This document shows positions 1 through 9,456 of a stretch of 64,000 nucleotides of DNA, piece after piece. Source of the DNA: Microbacterium terricola (GTDB lineage: Bacteria > Actinomycetota > Actinomycetes > Actinomycetales > Microbacteriaceae); NCBI RefSeq assembly GCF_027943945.1, contig NZ_AP027141.1, forward strand, positions 868,001-932,000. The letters are read 5' to 3'. The translations under genes and the position numbers were made by a program. Positions within the stretch are counted from its first letter, which is position 1. Each line of letters opens with the position of its first letter. Below the pieces are notes generated by a model that was not told the origin of the DNA, made no database searches, and worked only from the letters and a program-made list of their open reading frames with translations.

Positions 1-48
1 GAGGCGTACCGATCGAGGTTATCACCGCCCGGAGGGCGTTCCTGTCGC

Positions 49-840
49 TCAGGGAGCGTCGGCGGGCGCCCCGGCGCTGACGGGCGCGACCTCCACGAGC
101 GCGGTGAGGGAGGCGGCCAGGCGCTCCGCCAGATACGCGTGCCCGGCGTCGGAGGGATGGTCGCGACCGAAGTCCGACGTGTCGATGACGTCGGCGTAGT
201 TCGCGGCCGTGATCCACTCCTCGTGGATGGGGGAGATGTACGCCCACCCGCGCGCGGCGGCGAGCGCGGCGAGGTCGCTGTCCATGCGTGCGGTGTTCGC
301 CTCGACGGGCAGCACCTGGGGAGCGGGGCCGAGGATGACGACGGATGCTGCGGGGTAGACGTCCGCGAGCGCGTCCCACGCGGCGTTCACCGCATCCTCG
401 TATCCGGAGGGGTAGCGTACGCGGTCGTTGATCGACCCCTGCACGATGACGAGGTCGGGGTCGAGCGTGGGATCGAGATCGGCGATGCGCTCGCCGAAGG
501 CGGGACCGTCGATCCCCGGCTTGAGGTATCCGCTGCCGCGGACGCCGTCGACGAGGGTGGTCCAGCCGAGCAGTCCGCCGAGGCGGTACGCGTACCCGAG
601 CGTCGGGACGGTGGCGGCCGAGCCGTATGTCCACGAGTCCCCGAACACGAGCACCGTCGCGTCCTCGGGCAGCGACAGCGGCGCGGCCGCGATCACCCGA
701 TCCTCGGCGTTCGCGAGCGGCTCGGTGGGCACGGCCCACGGTCGCTGGACGGCCACGACGGCGACCGCGATGACGGCGACCGCGAGCCCCGCGAACACCC
801 AGCGCAGGCGCGCGGTGCGGGGGCGATCGGGCGTCGTCAT
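49..840 (-). CDS. SGNH/GDSL-type hydrolase, membrane-anchored or secreted
   Basis: 263 aa. A short basic N-terminus is followed by one hydrophobic helix (about residues 14-32), so the catalytic domain is probably outside the membrane. The block I signature FGDSW carries the nucleophile Ser, a later GSIND resembles block III (Asn), and SDFGRDHPSDAGH near the C-terminus supplies the Asp-His pair. This is the SGNH hydrolase layout (esterase, lipase or O-deacetylase); the substrate cannot be read from sequence. The ATG at 840 is preferred over an upstream in-frame start at 927 because a -10 hexamer TACCCT ends 6 nt before it, which fits a leaderless transcript. The gene is divergent from the transglutaminase-like gene. 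Confidence 0.8.
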   Translation of the reverse strand: MTTPDRPRTARLRWVFAGLAVAVIAVAVVAVQRPWAVPTEPLANAEDRVIAAAPLSLPEDATVLVFGDSWTYGSAATVPTLGYAYRLGGLLGWTTLVDGVRGSGYLKPGIDGPAFGERIADLDPTLDPDLVIVQGSINDRVRYPSGYEDAVNAAWDALADVYPAASVVILGPAPQVLPVEANTARMDSDLAALAAARGWAYISPIHEEWITAANYADVIDTSDFGRDHPSDAGHAYLAERLAASLTALVEVAPVSAGAPADAP

Positions 841-846
841 GCGACG

Positions 847-852
847 AGGGTA
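847..852 (-). promoter_or_regulatory. -10 hexamer of a leaderless promoter (SGNH hydrolase)
   Basis: On the minus strand TACCCT is followed by 6 nt and then the ATG at 840. The spacing places the transcription start at or next to the start codon. No clear -35 is visible. Confidence 0.55.
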
Positions 853-941
853 CGTCACGATCCGGCCGCCGCCGAACCGGCGGCGCGAAGCCTGATCCTG
901 GGGTGTGAGAACGGGGGCTTCCGGCATGCGAGGATACTTCG

Positions 942-1766
942 GTGCAACGCGTGGTGACCGCAGAACTGGACCTCGAACTGGGGGCCTCCGTCGACCTCAT
1001 CTTCCAGATCGCGACAGCGCAGCATGTGCCCGTCTCCGCGGAGACGCTGACCTTCACGCAGGGCGACCGCGTGTACACCCCGACCGAGATCGTCGACCAG
1101 TCCGGCACCCGCCTGCACCGCCTCACGGGCGAGGCCGGTCGCGTGCAGATGCGGTACGAGGCGACCATCGAGGGCGTGACCCCGGCTACCCGCACGAGCG
1201 ACCTCGAGGCGATCACCTACCTGCGCCCGAGCCGGTACTGCCAGTCCGACGAGGTGTTCAGCCAGGCGCGCCGCCAGTTCCGCGGACTGTCGGGCATCGA
1301 GCTCATCGCCGCGGTCTCGGACTTCGTGGCCACGAGCACCACCTATACCCCCGGTCTCAGCCAGGGCACCGACAGCGCCGTCACCACACTCATGACCGGC
1401 CAAGGCGTCTGCCGCGACTACGCGCACGTCGTGATCGCGCTGCTGCGCGCCATGGACATGCCGGCGCGCTACGCCGCCTGCTACGCGCCCGGGCTCCAGC
1501 CGATGGACTTCCACGCCGTCGCGGAGGCCTACTTCGACGGGGCCTGGTACGTGATCGACGCGACCCGCCTCGCCGACCGGCGCTCGCTGGTGCGCATCGC
1601 CACCGGCCGCGACGCCGCGGACTGCGCCTTCCTGAGCTACCACGGCGGGCACGTCGGTCTGCAGCGCATGCGCGTGGATGCGTGGGTCATGCCGGACGCG
1701 GCATCCGACCTCGCCGACGCCGCGAGCGATGCCGACGACCCCCTGGCGCTGGTGCAGATCGCCTGA
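942..1766 (+). CDS. Transglutaminase-like (cysteine protease fold) protein
   Basis: 274 aa. The N-terminal half (about 1-100) resembles the beta-sandwich found before bacterial transglutaminase cores (SFLCPYDVLFTF-like). The core shows the catalytic triad: Cys in GQGVCRDYAH (about 155-164), His in MDFHAVAEA and Asp in YVIDATR. The family includes predicted cytoplasmic proteases and peptide cyclases or cross-linkers; the reaction here is unknown. No signal peptide is seen. The start is uncertain: GTG at 942 opens the longest frame, but GTG codons at 951 and 954 are also in frame and have the more usual distance from the weak -10-like GATACT at 933-938. Confidence 0.8.
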   Translation: MQRVVTAELDLELGASVDLIFQIATAQHVPVSAETLTFTQGDRVYTPTEIVDQSGTRLHRLTGEAGRVQMRYEATIEGVTPATRTSDLEAITYLRPSRYCQSDEVFSQARRQFRGLSGIELIAAVSDFVATSTTYTPGLSQGTDSAVTTLMTGQGVCRDYAHVVIALLRAMDMPARYAACYAPGLQPMDFHAVAEAYFDGAWYVIDATRLADRRSLVRIATGRDAADCAFLSYHGGHVGLQRMRVDAWVMPDAASDLADAASDADDPLALVQIA

Positions 1767-1791
1767 AGACTCGGTCGGTCACCTCGGCCGC

Positions 1792-1849
1792 ACTCCTGGG
1801 GATAAGGACAGGAGGGTCTGCGGTCCGACCCGTCCTTATCGCCAGGAGT
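1792..1849 (+). terminator. Long imperfect stem-loop between the transglutaminase-like gene and argS
   Basis: The arms ACTCCTGGGGATAAGGAC (1792-1809) and its near-complement (1832-1849) pair over 18 bp with one G-G mismatch. An inner GGGTC/GACCC pairing extends the stem across a bulge. There is no T-tract. The position just after a stop codon and before the argS promoter suggests a terminator. Confidence 0.55.
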
Positions 1850-1903
1850 CTCCGCGAGTCGGGATGCCATCTCGCGTCGATCTCGCGCACAGCCACCCGC
1901 CCG

Positions 1904-1909
1904 TAGACT
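1904..1909 (+). promoter_or_regulatory. -10 hexamer upstream of argS
   Basis: TAGACT ends 9 nt before the argS ATG at 1919, and no Shine-Dalgarno sequence lies between them. This fits a leaderless or near-leaderless transcript. Confidence 0.55.
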
Positions 1910-1918
1910 TGACGGGCT

Positions 1919-3586
1919 ATGAATCCGGATGCCCTCGCCCACGCCCTGCTCGCCGCCATCACGCCTCTGGCTGAGGCGCGACGCGCCGGCTCGACGGACG
2001 GGCTGACCGCATCCGATCTGCCGCTGGATCGTCCGAAGAACCGGGACCACGGCGACTGGGCCTCCAACGCCGCGCTGAAGCTCGCCAAGGCGGTCGGGGC
2101 GAACCCGCGTGAGTTCGCGGCCGAGATCGCCACGGCGCTCGCCGAGGTCGACGGCATCGCGAGCGTCGAGGTCGCCGGCCCCGGGTTCATCAACATCCGA
2201 CTGGATGCTGCCGCCGCCGGTGCGCTCGCGAAGACCATCGTCGACGCGGGCGCCGCGTTCGGCACGAACGACTCGCAGCGCGGCAACACGATCAACCTCG
2301 AGTTCGTCAGCGCCAACCCGACCGGGCCGATGCACATCGGACACACCCGCTGGGCAGCGCTCGGCGATGCGCTGGCGCGTCTGCTGCTCGCCAGCGGCGC
2401 CACGCTCGTGCGCGAGTTCTACATCAACGACGCCGGTGCGCAGATGGACCGCTTCGGGCGGTCGATCCTCGCCGCCATCAAGGGCGAGCCGACGCCGGAG
2501 GGCGGATACGCCGGCGCGTACATCGGAGATCTCGCGCAGCGCGTGATCGCCGCGGAGCCCGGTCTGCTCGACCTCGACGACGACGCGCAGCTCGTCGCGG
2601 CGCGCGACAGGGCGTACGCGTTCCAGCTCGGCGAGCTGCAGAACTCGCTGGAGAAGTTCAACGTGCACTTCGACGTGTTCTTCAGCGAGCGGATCCTGCA
2701 CGCGAAGGGCGAGAACGGCGAGCCCAGTCTGGTCGACGAGGCGGTCGACCGCCTGCGCCTCCAGGGCCACGTCTTCGACGACGACGGCGCCGTCTGGGTG
2801 CGCACCACCGACTTCGGCGACGACAAGGACCGCGTGATCCGCCGCTCCAACGGCGAGTACACGTACTTCGCCGCCGACGCCGCGTACTACTTGAACAAGG
2901 GCGACCGCGGCTTCGCGCACAAGATCTATCTGCTCGGCGCCGACCACCACGGCTACGTGCACCGGCTGAAGGCGCTTGCCGGCGCGGCGGGCGACGACCC
3001 GGAGAAGGACGTCGAGGTGCTGATCGGCCAGCTCGTGTCGATCAACGGCGCGCGGCTGAGCAAGCGCGCGGGCAACATCATCGAGCTCGACGACCTGCGC
3101 GAATGGCTCGGCACCGACGCCCTGCGCTACTCGCTGGCGCGGTACCCCGCCGACTCGCCCCTGACGCTCGACCCCGAGATCCTGCGCAAGCGCACCAACG
3201 ACAACCCGGTCTTCTATGTGCAGTACGCCCACGCGCGCACGCACAACGTGGCGCGCAACGCCGAGGCCTCCGGCGTCGACCGGTCGGAGTTCGCGCCCGA
3301 GCTGCTCGACCACGAGACCGAGTCCGCGCTGCTGGGTGCGCTGCAGGAGTTCCCCCGCATCGTCGGCTTCGCCGCCGAGGTGCGCGAGCCGCACCGGGTC
3401 GCGCGCTACCTCGAAGAGCTCGCGGGCCTCTACCACCGCTGGTACGACAACTGCCGGGTCATCCCGCTCGGCGACGCGCCCGTCGAGCCGGTGCACCGCA
3501 CCCGCCTGTGGCTGAACGACGCCACCGGCCAGGTGCTGCGCAACGGGCTCGACCTGCTGGGCGTGAGCGCGCCGGAGCGGATGTAG
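1919..3586 (+). CDS. argS: Arginyl-tRNA synthetase
   Basis: 555 aa, normal length for the family. It charges tRNA-Arg in the cytoplasm as a class I synthetase. Visible features are the N-terminal Arg-tRNA synthetase add-domain (about 1-95), the HIGH motif as [10 protein letters not shown] (about 137-146), the KMSK-equivalent RLSKRAGN (about 378-385, as usual a divergent form in ArgRS), and the DALR anticodon-binding domain at the C-terminus starting near [12 protein letters not shown]. The ATG at 1919 is fixed by the -10 hexamer 9 nt upstream. It is the first gene of the argS-DUF2993-lysA-hom-thrCB-rho series. Confidence 0.96.
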   Translation: MNPDALAHALLAAITPLAEARRAGSTDGLTASDLPLDRPKNRDHGDWASNAALKLAKAVGANPREFAAEIATALAEVDGIASVEVAGPGFINIRLDAAAAGALAKTIVDAGAAFGTNDSQRGNTINLEFVSANPTGPMHIGHTRWAALGDALARLLLASGATLVREFYINDAGAQMDRFGRSILAAIKGEPTPEGGYAGAYIGDLAQRVIAAEPGLLDLDDDAQLVAARDRAYAFQLGELQNSLEKFNVHFDVFFSERILHAKGENGEPSLVDEAVDRLRLQGHVFDDDGAVWVRTTDFGDDKDRVIRRSNGEYTYFAADAAYYLNKGDRGFAHKIYLLGADHHGYVHRLKALAGAAGDDPEKDVEVLIGQLVSINGARLSKRAGNIIELDDLREWLGTDALRYSLARYPADSPLTLDPEILRKRTNDNPVFYVQYAHARTHNVARNAEASGVDRSEFAPELLDHETESALLGALQEFPRIVGFAAEVREPHRVARYLEELAGLYHRWYDNCRVIPLGDAPVEPVHRTRLWLNDATGQVLRNGLDLLGVSAPERM

Positions 3587-3588
3587 CG

Positions 3589-4359
3589 GTGAACGCGGCG
3601 ACGTCCCGATCACGGGCAGGCTGGGCCTGGCTCATCGGCGTCGTGATCGTCGTGGGGCTCGCCATCGCCGCCTGGTTCATCGGCGAGCGGATCGCGCACG
3701 ACCTCGTCGTGAAGACGATCCGCGACCAGGTGATCACGCAGCTGTCGCTGCCCGAGGACCAGCAGATCGACGTGACGGTCGAGGGGATGGTGCTGCCGCA
3801 GCTCATCGCGGGGACCCTCACGGAGGTCTCGATCGTCTCGGACGACGTGCCGCTCGGGCAGGTCACCGGCGACATCAGCGTCGAGGCGAGCGGCGTCCCG
3901 ATCCGCGGCGACGCGCCCGCCGACGAGGCCCACGGCACGCTCGCGCTGGACGTCGACCAGCTGCAGTCGCTGCTCTCCACGATCGACGGCTTCCCCGCCG
4001 AGAGCGTCGGCCTCGACGAGCCGAATGTGACCGCCGCGACCGAGCTGACCTTCTTCGGCGCGACCGTGCCGCTCGGTATCGCGCTGACGCCGAGCGCGGC
4101 AGAGGGAGACCTCGTGCTCACGCCGGCGTCGCTCACCCTGGGCTCCGCCGAGATCAGCGCGGCCGATCTGGAGAGCCGCTTCGGCAGCGTGGCCGACCGC
4201 CTCCTGAAGGACTGGCACGTCTGCATCGCGGACAGTCTTCCGGCGGGTGTCACGCTCACCGAGGTGTCGGTCATCGGGGACGAGATCATCGCCCTGGTCG
4301 ACATCGACGGCGCGATCATCACCGACCCCGCGCTGCAGGAGAACGGCACGTGCGCGTGA
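3589..4359 (+). CDS. DUF2993 (LmeA-like) membrane-anchored protein
   Basis: 256 aa, starting at GTG 3589 two bases after the argS stop, so the two genes are probably cotranscribed. One N-terminal transmembrane helix (about 13-32, WAWLIGVVIVVGLAIAAW) is followed by an extracytoplasmic domain with the alternating hydrophobic pattern of DUF2993. In mycobacteria the family includes LmeA, a periplasmic phospholipid-binding protein needed for lipomannan elongation. A lipid-handling role here is inference from the family. Two Cys residues near the C-terminus (WHVCIAD and the penultimate Cys) could form a disulfide. Confidence 0.78.
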   Translation: MNAATSRSRAGWAWLIGVVIVVGLAIAAWFIGERIAHDLVVKTIRDQVITQLSLPEDQQIDVTVEGMVLPQLIAGTLTEVSIVSDDVPLGQVTGDISVEASGVPIRGDAPADEAHGTLALDVDQLQSLLSTIDGFPAESVGLDEPNVTAATELTFFGATVPLGIALTPSAAEGDLVLTPASLTLGSAEISAADLESRFGSVADRLLKDWHVCIADSLPAGVTLTEVSVIGDEIIALVDIDGAIITDPALQENGTCA

Positions 4360-4394
4360 GCGTCATCGAGACGGGACGCCCGCGTCGGGTGCCC

Positions 4395-4400
4395 TAGACT
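4395..4400 (+). promoter_or_regulatory. -10 hexamer of the lysA-hom-thrCB transcript
   Basis: TAGACT lies about 104 nt before the lysA start, so unlike its neighbours lysA would have a 5' UTR of roughly 95 nt. The leader can fold with GGTCC (4422-4426) against GGACC (4446-4450). I found no leader peptide rich in Lys, Thr or Ile codons in it. Confidence 0.45.
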
Positions 4401-4503
4401 GCTACCACTGCCCGGCGCGTGGGTCCACCGGCCGCGGCATCCGCCGGACCAGGGCCCGTCCCGGCCGGCGACGCGCCGAAGCATCCACCGATTGGTTCCA
4501 CCC

Positions 4504-5919
4504 GTGTCCGCCCCCACACCCGACCAGGCTCTGGCCCCGGCGTGGCTCGACCTGCCCGCGGACGCGAACGAGCTGGCGCCGCAGATCTGGCCGGCATCGA
4601 CCGACCGCGACGAGCACGGGATGCTGCGCCTCAGCGGCATCTCCGCCGCCCGTCTCCAGGAGCAGTTCGGCACCCCGCTGTACGTCCTCGACGAAGATGA
4701 CGTGCGCGCGCACGCCCGCCGCACCCTCGCCGCCTTCCGCACGGCCATCGCGCCCCACGGCGCCGACGTCCGCGTGTACTACGCGGGCAAGGCGTTCCTG
4801 TGCACCGAGGTGGTGCGCTGGGTGACCGATGAGGGGCTGGCGGTGGACGTCTGCACCGAGGGTGAGCTCGCCGTCGCGATCGCCGCGGGCGCCGACCCGT
4901 CCCGCCTCGGGTTCCACGGCAGCAACAAGTCGGTCCGCGAGCTCGAGCGCGCCGTCGAGGTGGGCATCGGCTCGATCGTCCTCGACAGCCCGATCGAGCT
5001 CGAGCGGCTCGCCGCCATCGTGGCACGACGCGGTGGGGTGCAGGACGTCCTCGTGCGGGTCAACAGCGGCGTGCACGCCGAGACCCATGACTTCCTCGCG
5101 ACCGCGCACGAAGACCAGAAGTTCGGCTTCACGCTGCAGGACGCCCCCGACGCGGTCGCCCGCATCCGCTCGCTCCCCGGCCTGCGCTTCGTCGGACTGC
5201 ACTGCCACATCGGATCGCAGATCTTCGGCACCGCCGGTTTCCAGGAGTCCGCCGCGCGGCTGGTCGAACTGCACGCCGAACTGCTCGAGGGCGGCGACGT
5301 GCCGGTGCTCAACCTCGGGGGCGGCTTCGGGATCGCCTACACGAACGCCGACGACCCCACGCCGATCGAAGACCTCGCCGCGGGCATCGTCGACGCGGTC
5401 GCGCGCGAGTGCGAGGTGCGCGGCATCGGACTTCCCCATCTCGCGTTCGAACCCGGTCGGGCCATCGTCGGCCAGGCCGGCGTCACCCTGTACGAGGTGG
5501 GCACCACCAAGGAGGTGCACGTCGGCGAGGAAGCCACCCGGCTCTACGTGAGCGTCGACGGAGGCATGAGCGACAATGCCCGCCCTGCGCTGTACGGCGC
5601 GCAGTTCTCCGCCCGCATCGCCTCACGCACCTCCGACGCGGAGCCGGCACTCGTGCGGGTCGTCGGGCGCCATTGCGAGTCGGGCGACATCGTCGTCGAC
5701 CACGAGTACCTGCCGGGCGACGTCGCCCCCGGCGACCTGCTCGCCGTGCCCGCGACGGGCGCGTACTGCTTCTCTCTGGCCTCGAACTACAACTACGTCC
5801 CGCGGCCGCCCGTCGTGGCGGTGCGCGGGGGACAGGCGCGCCTCATCGTGCGCGGCGAGTCGATCGACGATCTGCTCGCGCGCGACCTCGGAGCCGCCGA
5901 GACGGAAGGAAACAAGTGA
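4504..5919 (+). CDS. lysA: Diaminopimelate decarboxylase
   Basis: 471 aa. It decarboxylates meso-diaminopimelate to L-lysine, the last step of lysine synthesis, using PLP. Fold III alanine-racemase-like barrel features are visible: the PLP-binding Lys in VYYAGKAFLC (about residue 96), HIGSQ (about 237), the Gly-rich LNLGGGFGIAY phosphate-binding loop, the substrate-site motif CESGD (about 395) and YNYVPRP at the end. GTG 4504 is chosen; a TTG at 4492 would add four residues. It is followed by hom with a 4-bp GTGA overlap. Confidence 0.96.
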   Translation: MSAPTPDQALAPAWLDLPADANELAPQIWPASTDRDEHGMLRLSGISAARLQEQFGTPLYVLDEDDVRAHARRTLAAFRTAIAPHGADVRVYYAGKAFLCTEVVRWVTDEGLAVDVCTEGELAVAIAAGADPSRLGFHGSNKSVRELERAVEVGIGSIVLDSPIELERLAAIVARRGGVQDVLVRVNSGVHAETHDFLATAHEDQKFGFTLQDAPDAVARIRSLPGLRFVGLHCHIGSQIFGTAGFQESAARLVELHAELLEGGDVPVLNLGGGFGIAYTNADDPTPIEDLAAGIVDAVARECEVRGIGLPHLAFEPGRAIVGQAGVTLYEVGTTKEVHVGEEATRLYVSVDGGMSDNARPALYGAQFSARIASRTSDAEPALVRVVGRHCESGDIVVDHEYLPGDVAPGDLLAVPATGAYCFSLASNYNYVPRPPVVAVRGGQARLIVRGESIDDLLARDLGAAETEGNK

Positions 5920-7232
5920 CCGACTATCGCCGCCTGCGCGTCGCGCTGCTCGGGGCCGGAGCCGTGGGCTCCCAGGTCGCCGGGCTGATGCGGCAGCACG
6001 CAGATGAACTGGCCGATCGGGCCGAAGCCCGGCTGGAACTGGTCGGCATCGCCGTGCGCGACATCGACGCGCCTCGCGACACCGACCTTCCCCGCGAGCT
6101 GCTGACGACCGATGCCGAGAGCCTGATCGTCGGCGCCGACATCGTGATCGAGCTGATCGGCGGCATCGAGCCGGCGCGCACGCACATCCTGCAGGCGCTC
6201 AACTCCGGAGCGGACGTGGTGACGGGCAACAAGGCGCTGCTGGCCACCCACGGCACCGAGATCTTCGACGCGGCCGACCAGGTCGGCGCCTCCGTCTACT
6301 ACGAGGCCGCCGCCGCCGGTGCGATCCCGATCATCCGCCCGCTGCGCGACTCGCTCGCCGGCGACCGTGTGGTGCGCATCATGGGCATCGTCAACGGCAC
6401 CACCAACTACATCCTCGACCGGATGGACGGCGAGGGTGCGGAGTTCGACGACGTGCTCGCCGACGCGCAGGCGCTCGGCTACGCCGAGTCCGACCCCACC
6501 GCCGACGTCGAAGGCTACGACGCCGCGCAGAAGGCGGCGATCCTCGCGAGCCTCGCGTTCCACACCTCCGTGCCCCTCGAGGCGGTTCACCGCGAGGGCA
6601 TCACGCGGATCGACAAGGCGATCATGGATGCTGCCCGCCACGCGGGCTACGTGGTCAAGCTCCTCGCCGTCTGCGAACGACTCGCGGGCGAGGACGGGGC
6701 GGAGTCGATCTCGGTGCGGGTGTACCCGGCACTCGTGCCCCGCGCACATCCCCTGGCCAGCGTGCACGGCGCGAACAACGCCGTGTTCGTCGAGGCCGAG
6801 GCCGCGGGCAGCCTGATGTTCTACGGGGCGGGCGCAGGCGGGGTGCAGACCGCGTCCGCCGTCCTCGGCGACGTCGTCTCTGCCGCCCGCCGCCACATCG
6901 CCGGCGGCGTCGGCGTGGGGGAGTCCACCCGCGCGAACCTGCCCGTGGTCGAGATCGGGCGGGTCACCACCCGGTACCAGGTCATCCTCGAGGTCGACGA
7001 CGAGCCGGGCGTGCTCGCCACCGTCGCCGGCATCCTCAGTGAGGGGCGCGTCTCGATCGCCACGGTCGAGCAGACCGTCGTGACGGAAGCCAACGGCCAG
7101 CCGGGCGTCGCCCGCCTGGTCATCGGGACCCACCGGGCCCTGGAAAAGGATCTCAGCGAGACGGTCGACCGTCTCGCGGCGAGCGGCGTCGTCGAGCGCG
7201 TCGTCTCCGTGCTGCGTGTAGAAGGGGAATGA
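5916..7232 (+). CDS. hom: Homoserine dehydrogenase
   Basis: 438 aa. It reduces aspartate semialdehyde to homoserine with NAD(P)H, the branch step to threonine and methionine. The Rossmann motif LLGAGAVG is at about 11-18, the catalytic domain shows [11 protein letters not shown] (about 155-165) and the catalytic stretch [16 protein letters not shown] (about 190-206), and a C-terminal ACT domain (about 355-430) is consistent with feedback control by threonine. GTG 5916 overlaps the lysA stop by 4 bp, so translation is probably coupled. The longer frame reaching back to 5409 runs over lysA and is not real. Confidence 0.96.
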   Translation: MTDYRRLRVALLGAGAVGSQVAGLMRQHADELADRAEARLELVGIAVRDIDAPRDTDLPRELLTTDAESLIVGADIVIELIGGIEPARTHILQALNSGADVVTGNKALLATHGTEIFDAADQVGASVYYEAAAAGAIPIIRPLRDSLAGDRVVRIMGIVNGTTNYILDRMDGEGAEFDDVLADAQALGYAESDPTADVEGYDAAQKAAILASLAFHTSVPLEAVHREGITRIDKAIMDAARHAGYVVKLLAVCERLAGEDGAESISVRVYPALVPRAHPLASVHGANNAVFVEAEAAGSLMFYGAGAGGVQTASAVLGDVVSAARRHIAGGVGVGESTRANLPVVEIGRVTTRYQVILEVDDEPGVLATVAGILSEGRVSIATVEQTVVTEANGQPGVARLVIGTHRALEKDLSETVDRLAASGVVERVVSVLRVEGE

Positions 7233-8323
7233 AAATGGCACATGTCTGGCGGGGAGTCCTCCGCGAATACGCCGATCGACTCGGTGTGACCGACACCTCG
7301 ACCGTGGTGACCCTCGGTGAGGGCGGCACTCCGCTGCTGCCGGCCCCGTCGCTCTCGCGGCGCACCGGCACCGACGTCTGGGTCAAGTTCGAGGGGATGA
7401 ACCCCACCGGATCGTTCAAGGACCGCGGCATGACGGTCGCGCTCTCGCGCGCCGTCGAGCACGGCGCCAAGGCCGTGATCTGCGCGTCGACCGGCAACAC
7501 GTCGGCATCCGCGGCCGCCTATGCGGCCCACGCGGGCATCACCGCCGCCGTGCTCGTGCCCGAGGGCAAGATCGCGATGGGCAAGCTCAGCCAGGCGGTC
7601 GCGCACAACGGTCAGCTGATCCAGATCCGCGGCAACTTCGACGACTGCCTCGAGATCGCCCGTGAGCTCGCCGACCACTACCCGGTGCACCTGGTCAACT
7701 CCGTGAACCCCGACCGCATCGAGGGTCAGAAGACGGCGGCCTACGAGGTCGTCGAGGTGCTCGGCGACGCGCCCGACTTCCACTTCATCCCCGTCGGCAA
7801 CGCGGGCAACTACACCGCCTACTCCCGCGGCTACCGCGAGGAGGCCGACCGCGGCGTCGCCACCCGCGTGCCGCGCATGTTCGGGTTCCAGGCCGAGGGC
7901 TCTGCGCCGCTCGTCCGCGGCGAGGTCGTGAAGAACCCCGAGACGGTGGCCAGCGCCATCCGCATCGGCAACCCCGCGTCGTGGGAGCTCGCCCTGGAGG
8001 CGCGCGCGGCCACGGACGGCTGGTTCGGCGCGATCGACGACGCCCGCATCCTCGCCGCGCAGAAGCTGCTCGCCGCCGAGGTCGGCATCTTCGTCGAGCC
8101 CGCGTCGGCGATCAGCGTCGCCGGCCTGCTCGACCGTGTGGAGTCCGGCGTCGTGCCCCAGGGCGCGCGCGTCGTGCTCACGGTCACCGGCCACGGCCTG
8201 AAGGACCCGCAGTGGGCCCTGCGCAACGCCGACGGCTCGCAGGTCGAGCCCACGGTCGTCGACGCGACCACCTCCGACGTGGCCTCCGTGCTCGGCCTGG
8301 CGCCGGTGGAGGCCACCGCGTGA
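7229..8323 (+). CDS. thrC: Threonine synthase
   Basis: 364 aa. This PLP enzyme of fold type II converts O-phosphohomoserine to threonine. The PLP Lys is in PTGSFKDRG (about residue 64), and the phosphate-binding Asn/Gly loop is [13 protein letters not shown]. The ATG at 7229 overlaps the hom stop by 4 bp (ATGA), with AGAAGGGG just upstream as ribosome binding site; a second ATG at 7235 is possible. It is cotranscribed with hom and thrB. Confidence 0.96.
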   Translation: MKMAHVWRGVLREYADRLGVTDTSTVVTLGEGGTPLLPAPSLSRRTGTDVWVKFEGMNPTGSFKDRGMTVALSRAVEHGAKAVICASTGNTSASAAAYAAHAGITAAVLVPEGKIAMGKLSQAVAHNGQLIQIRGNFDDCLEIARELADHYPVHLVNSVNPDRIEGQKTAAYEVVEVLGDAPDFHFIPVGNAGNYTAYSRGYREEADRGVATRVPRMFGFQAEGSAPLVRGEVVKNPETVASAIRIGNPASWELALEARAATDGWFGAIDDARILAAQKLLAAEVGIFVEPASAISVAGLLDRVESGVVPQGARVVLTVTGHGLKDPQWALRNADGSQVEPTVVDATTSDVASVLGLAPVEATA

Positions 8324-9279
8324 GCCCACTCGACGCGCGCGGCTCCGCGACGGCCGCCGGCCGTCGCGTGGTCGTGCGCGTTCCGGCGACCAGCGCCAAC
8401 CTCGGCCCGGGCTTCGACACGCTCGGCCTCGCCCTCAGCGTCTACGACGAGCTCGTCGTGACGGCGCTGCCGGCCGGCGAGCTCGAGGTCGACGTGCAGG
8501 GCGAGGGTGCCGCGGACGTGCCGCGCGACGCCTCCAACCTGGTCGTGCGTGCCATCGCCTACGCCTTCGAGGCCGTGGCGCGCCCCCTGCCGGGTCTCCG
8601 GCTCGAGGCGCACAACGTCATCCCGCACGGACGAGGACTCGGCTCGTCCGGCGCCGCCGTCGTCTCGGGGCTCCTCGCCGCCAAGGGCCTGCTGGCCGGC
8701 GACGTCGAGATCGGCGACGACACGCTGCTGCGCCTCGCGACCGAGATGGAAGGGCACCCCGACAACGTCGCGCCCGCCCTCTTCGGCGGACTCACCATCG
8801 CGTGGGTCGACGAGAACGGCCCGCAGCACAAGAAGCTGCTGGTCCACCGCGGCGTCTCGCCCCTCGTGTTCGTGCCGGGCTTCACGATGTCGACCACGCT
8901 GGCCCGCAGCCTGCAGCCCCTGCAGGTGCCGCGGGAGGATGCCGTCTTCAACGTCTCGCGATCGGCGCTGCTGATCGCGGCCCTGACGCAGAGCCCGGAG
9001 CTGCTGCTGGCCGCCACCGAAGACAAGCTGCATCAGAACTACCGCGCACAGGCCATGCCCGAGACCGACAAGCTGGTCAGGGCGCTGCGCGCGGCGGGCT
9101 TCGCCGCGGTCGTTTCGGGGGCGGGACCGAGCGTCCTCGTGCTCGCCGACGGCCCCGGTCGGCGCCTCGAAGCAGCCGCCATCGCGGACACCGCCACAGA
9201 CACCCCGTGGGAGACGCGCATGCCGGCCGTCGACTTCAAGGGTGGTACAGTGAAGGAGTACGCGGAGGATTCCACGTGA
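8320..9279 (+). CDS. thrB: Homoserine kinase (GHMP family)
   Basis: 319 aa. It phosphorylates homoserine to O-phosphohomoserine, the substrate of ThrC. The GHMP signatures are [18 protein letters not shown] at the N-terminus, the ATP-binding loop [12 protein letters not shown] (about 103-114), [14 protein letters not shown] and the C-terminal [14 protein letters not shown] 8320 overlaps the thrC stop by 4 bp. The 3' end contains a TACAGT hexamer (9246-9251) that may be part of the promoter for rho. Confidence 0.96.
   Translation: MSPLDARGSATAAGRRVVVRVPATSANLGPGFDTLGLALSVYDELVVTALPAGELEVDVQGEGAADVPRDASNLVVRAIAYAFEAVARPLPGLRLEAHNVIPHGRGLGSSGAAVVSGLLAAKGLLAGDVEIGDDTLLRLATEMEGHPDNVAPALFGGLTIAWVDENGPQHKKLLVHRGVSPLVFVPGFTMSTTLARSLQPLQVPREDAVFNVSRSALLIAALTQSPELLLAATEDKLHQNYRAQAMPETDKLVRALRAAGFAAVVSGAGPSVLVLADGPGRRLEAAAIADTATDTPWETRMPAVDFKGGTVKEYAEDST
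9246..9251 (+). promoter_or_regulatory. Possible -10 hexamer for rho inside the 3' end of thrB
   Basis: TACAGT matches TANNNT and sits about 205 nt upstream of the rho GTG, which would give rho its own long leader. No convincing -35 is present. Confidence 0.3.
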
Positions 9280-9456
9280 ACCCGTGAATCTGGCCTCCGT
9301 CGCAAATCTGCGAAACCCCCGCACAGCCCCCGCGCTCGTCGAGCGCTGAGCAGCCGACAGGCAGCGCAGCACGTCGAAAGGCGGCCAGGGCAGTCTCCTG
9401 CCCTGCGCGGCATCTGCGGTTCTGTACATCCATTTCCGTTTCATGAGGGAGCACTC
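9280..9456 (+). promoter_or_regulatory. Untranslated leader region of rho
   Basis: This is the longest gene-free stretch in the window (177 bp). It can form a small hairpin TCGCA-AATC-TGCGA (9300-9313) and a perfect 7-bp hairpin AGGGCAG-TCTC-CTGCCCT (9387-9404). A C-rich stretch lies between them (CCCCCGCACAGCCCCCGCGC). Long leaders upstream of rho are known elsewhere to mediate autoregulation; whether this one does so is inference. Confidence 0.5.

Noticed and set aside
4401..4503. Lysine riboswitch or amino-acid leader peptide before lysA
   Set aside because: The leader is only about 95 nt, too short for an L-box, and has no ATG/GTG-started frame rich in Lys or Thr codons.
9300..9313. Small TCGCA-AATC-TGCGA hairpin as a terminator after thrB
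   Set aside because: Stem of five pairs with no T-tract; too weak to call a terminator, so it is described only as part of the rho leader.
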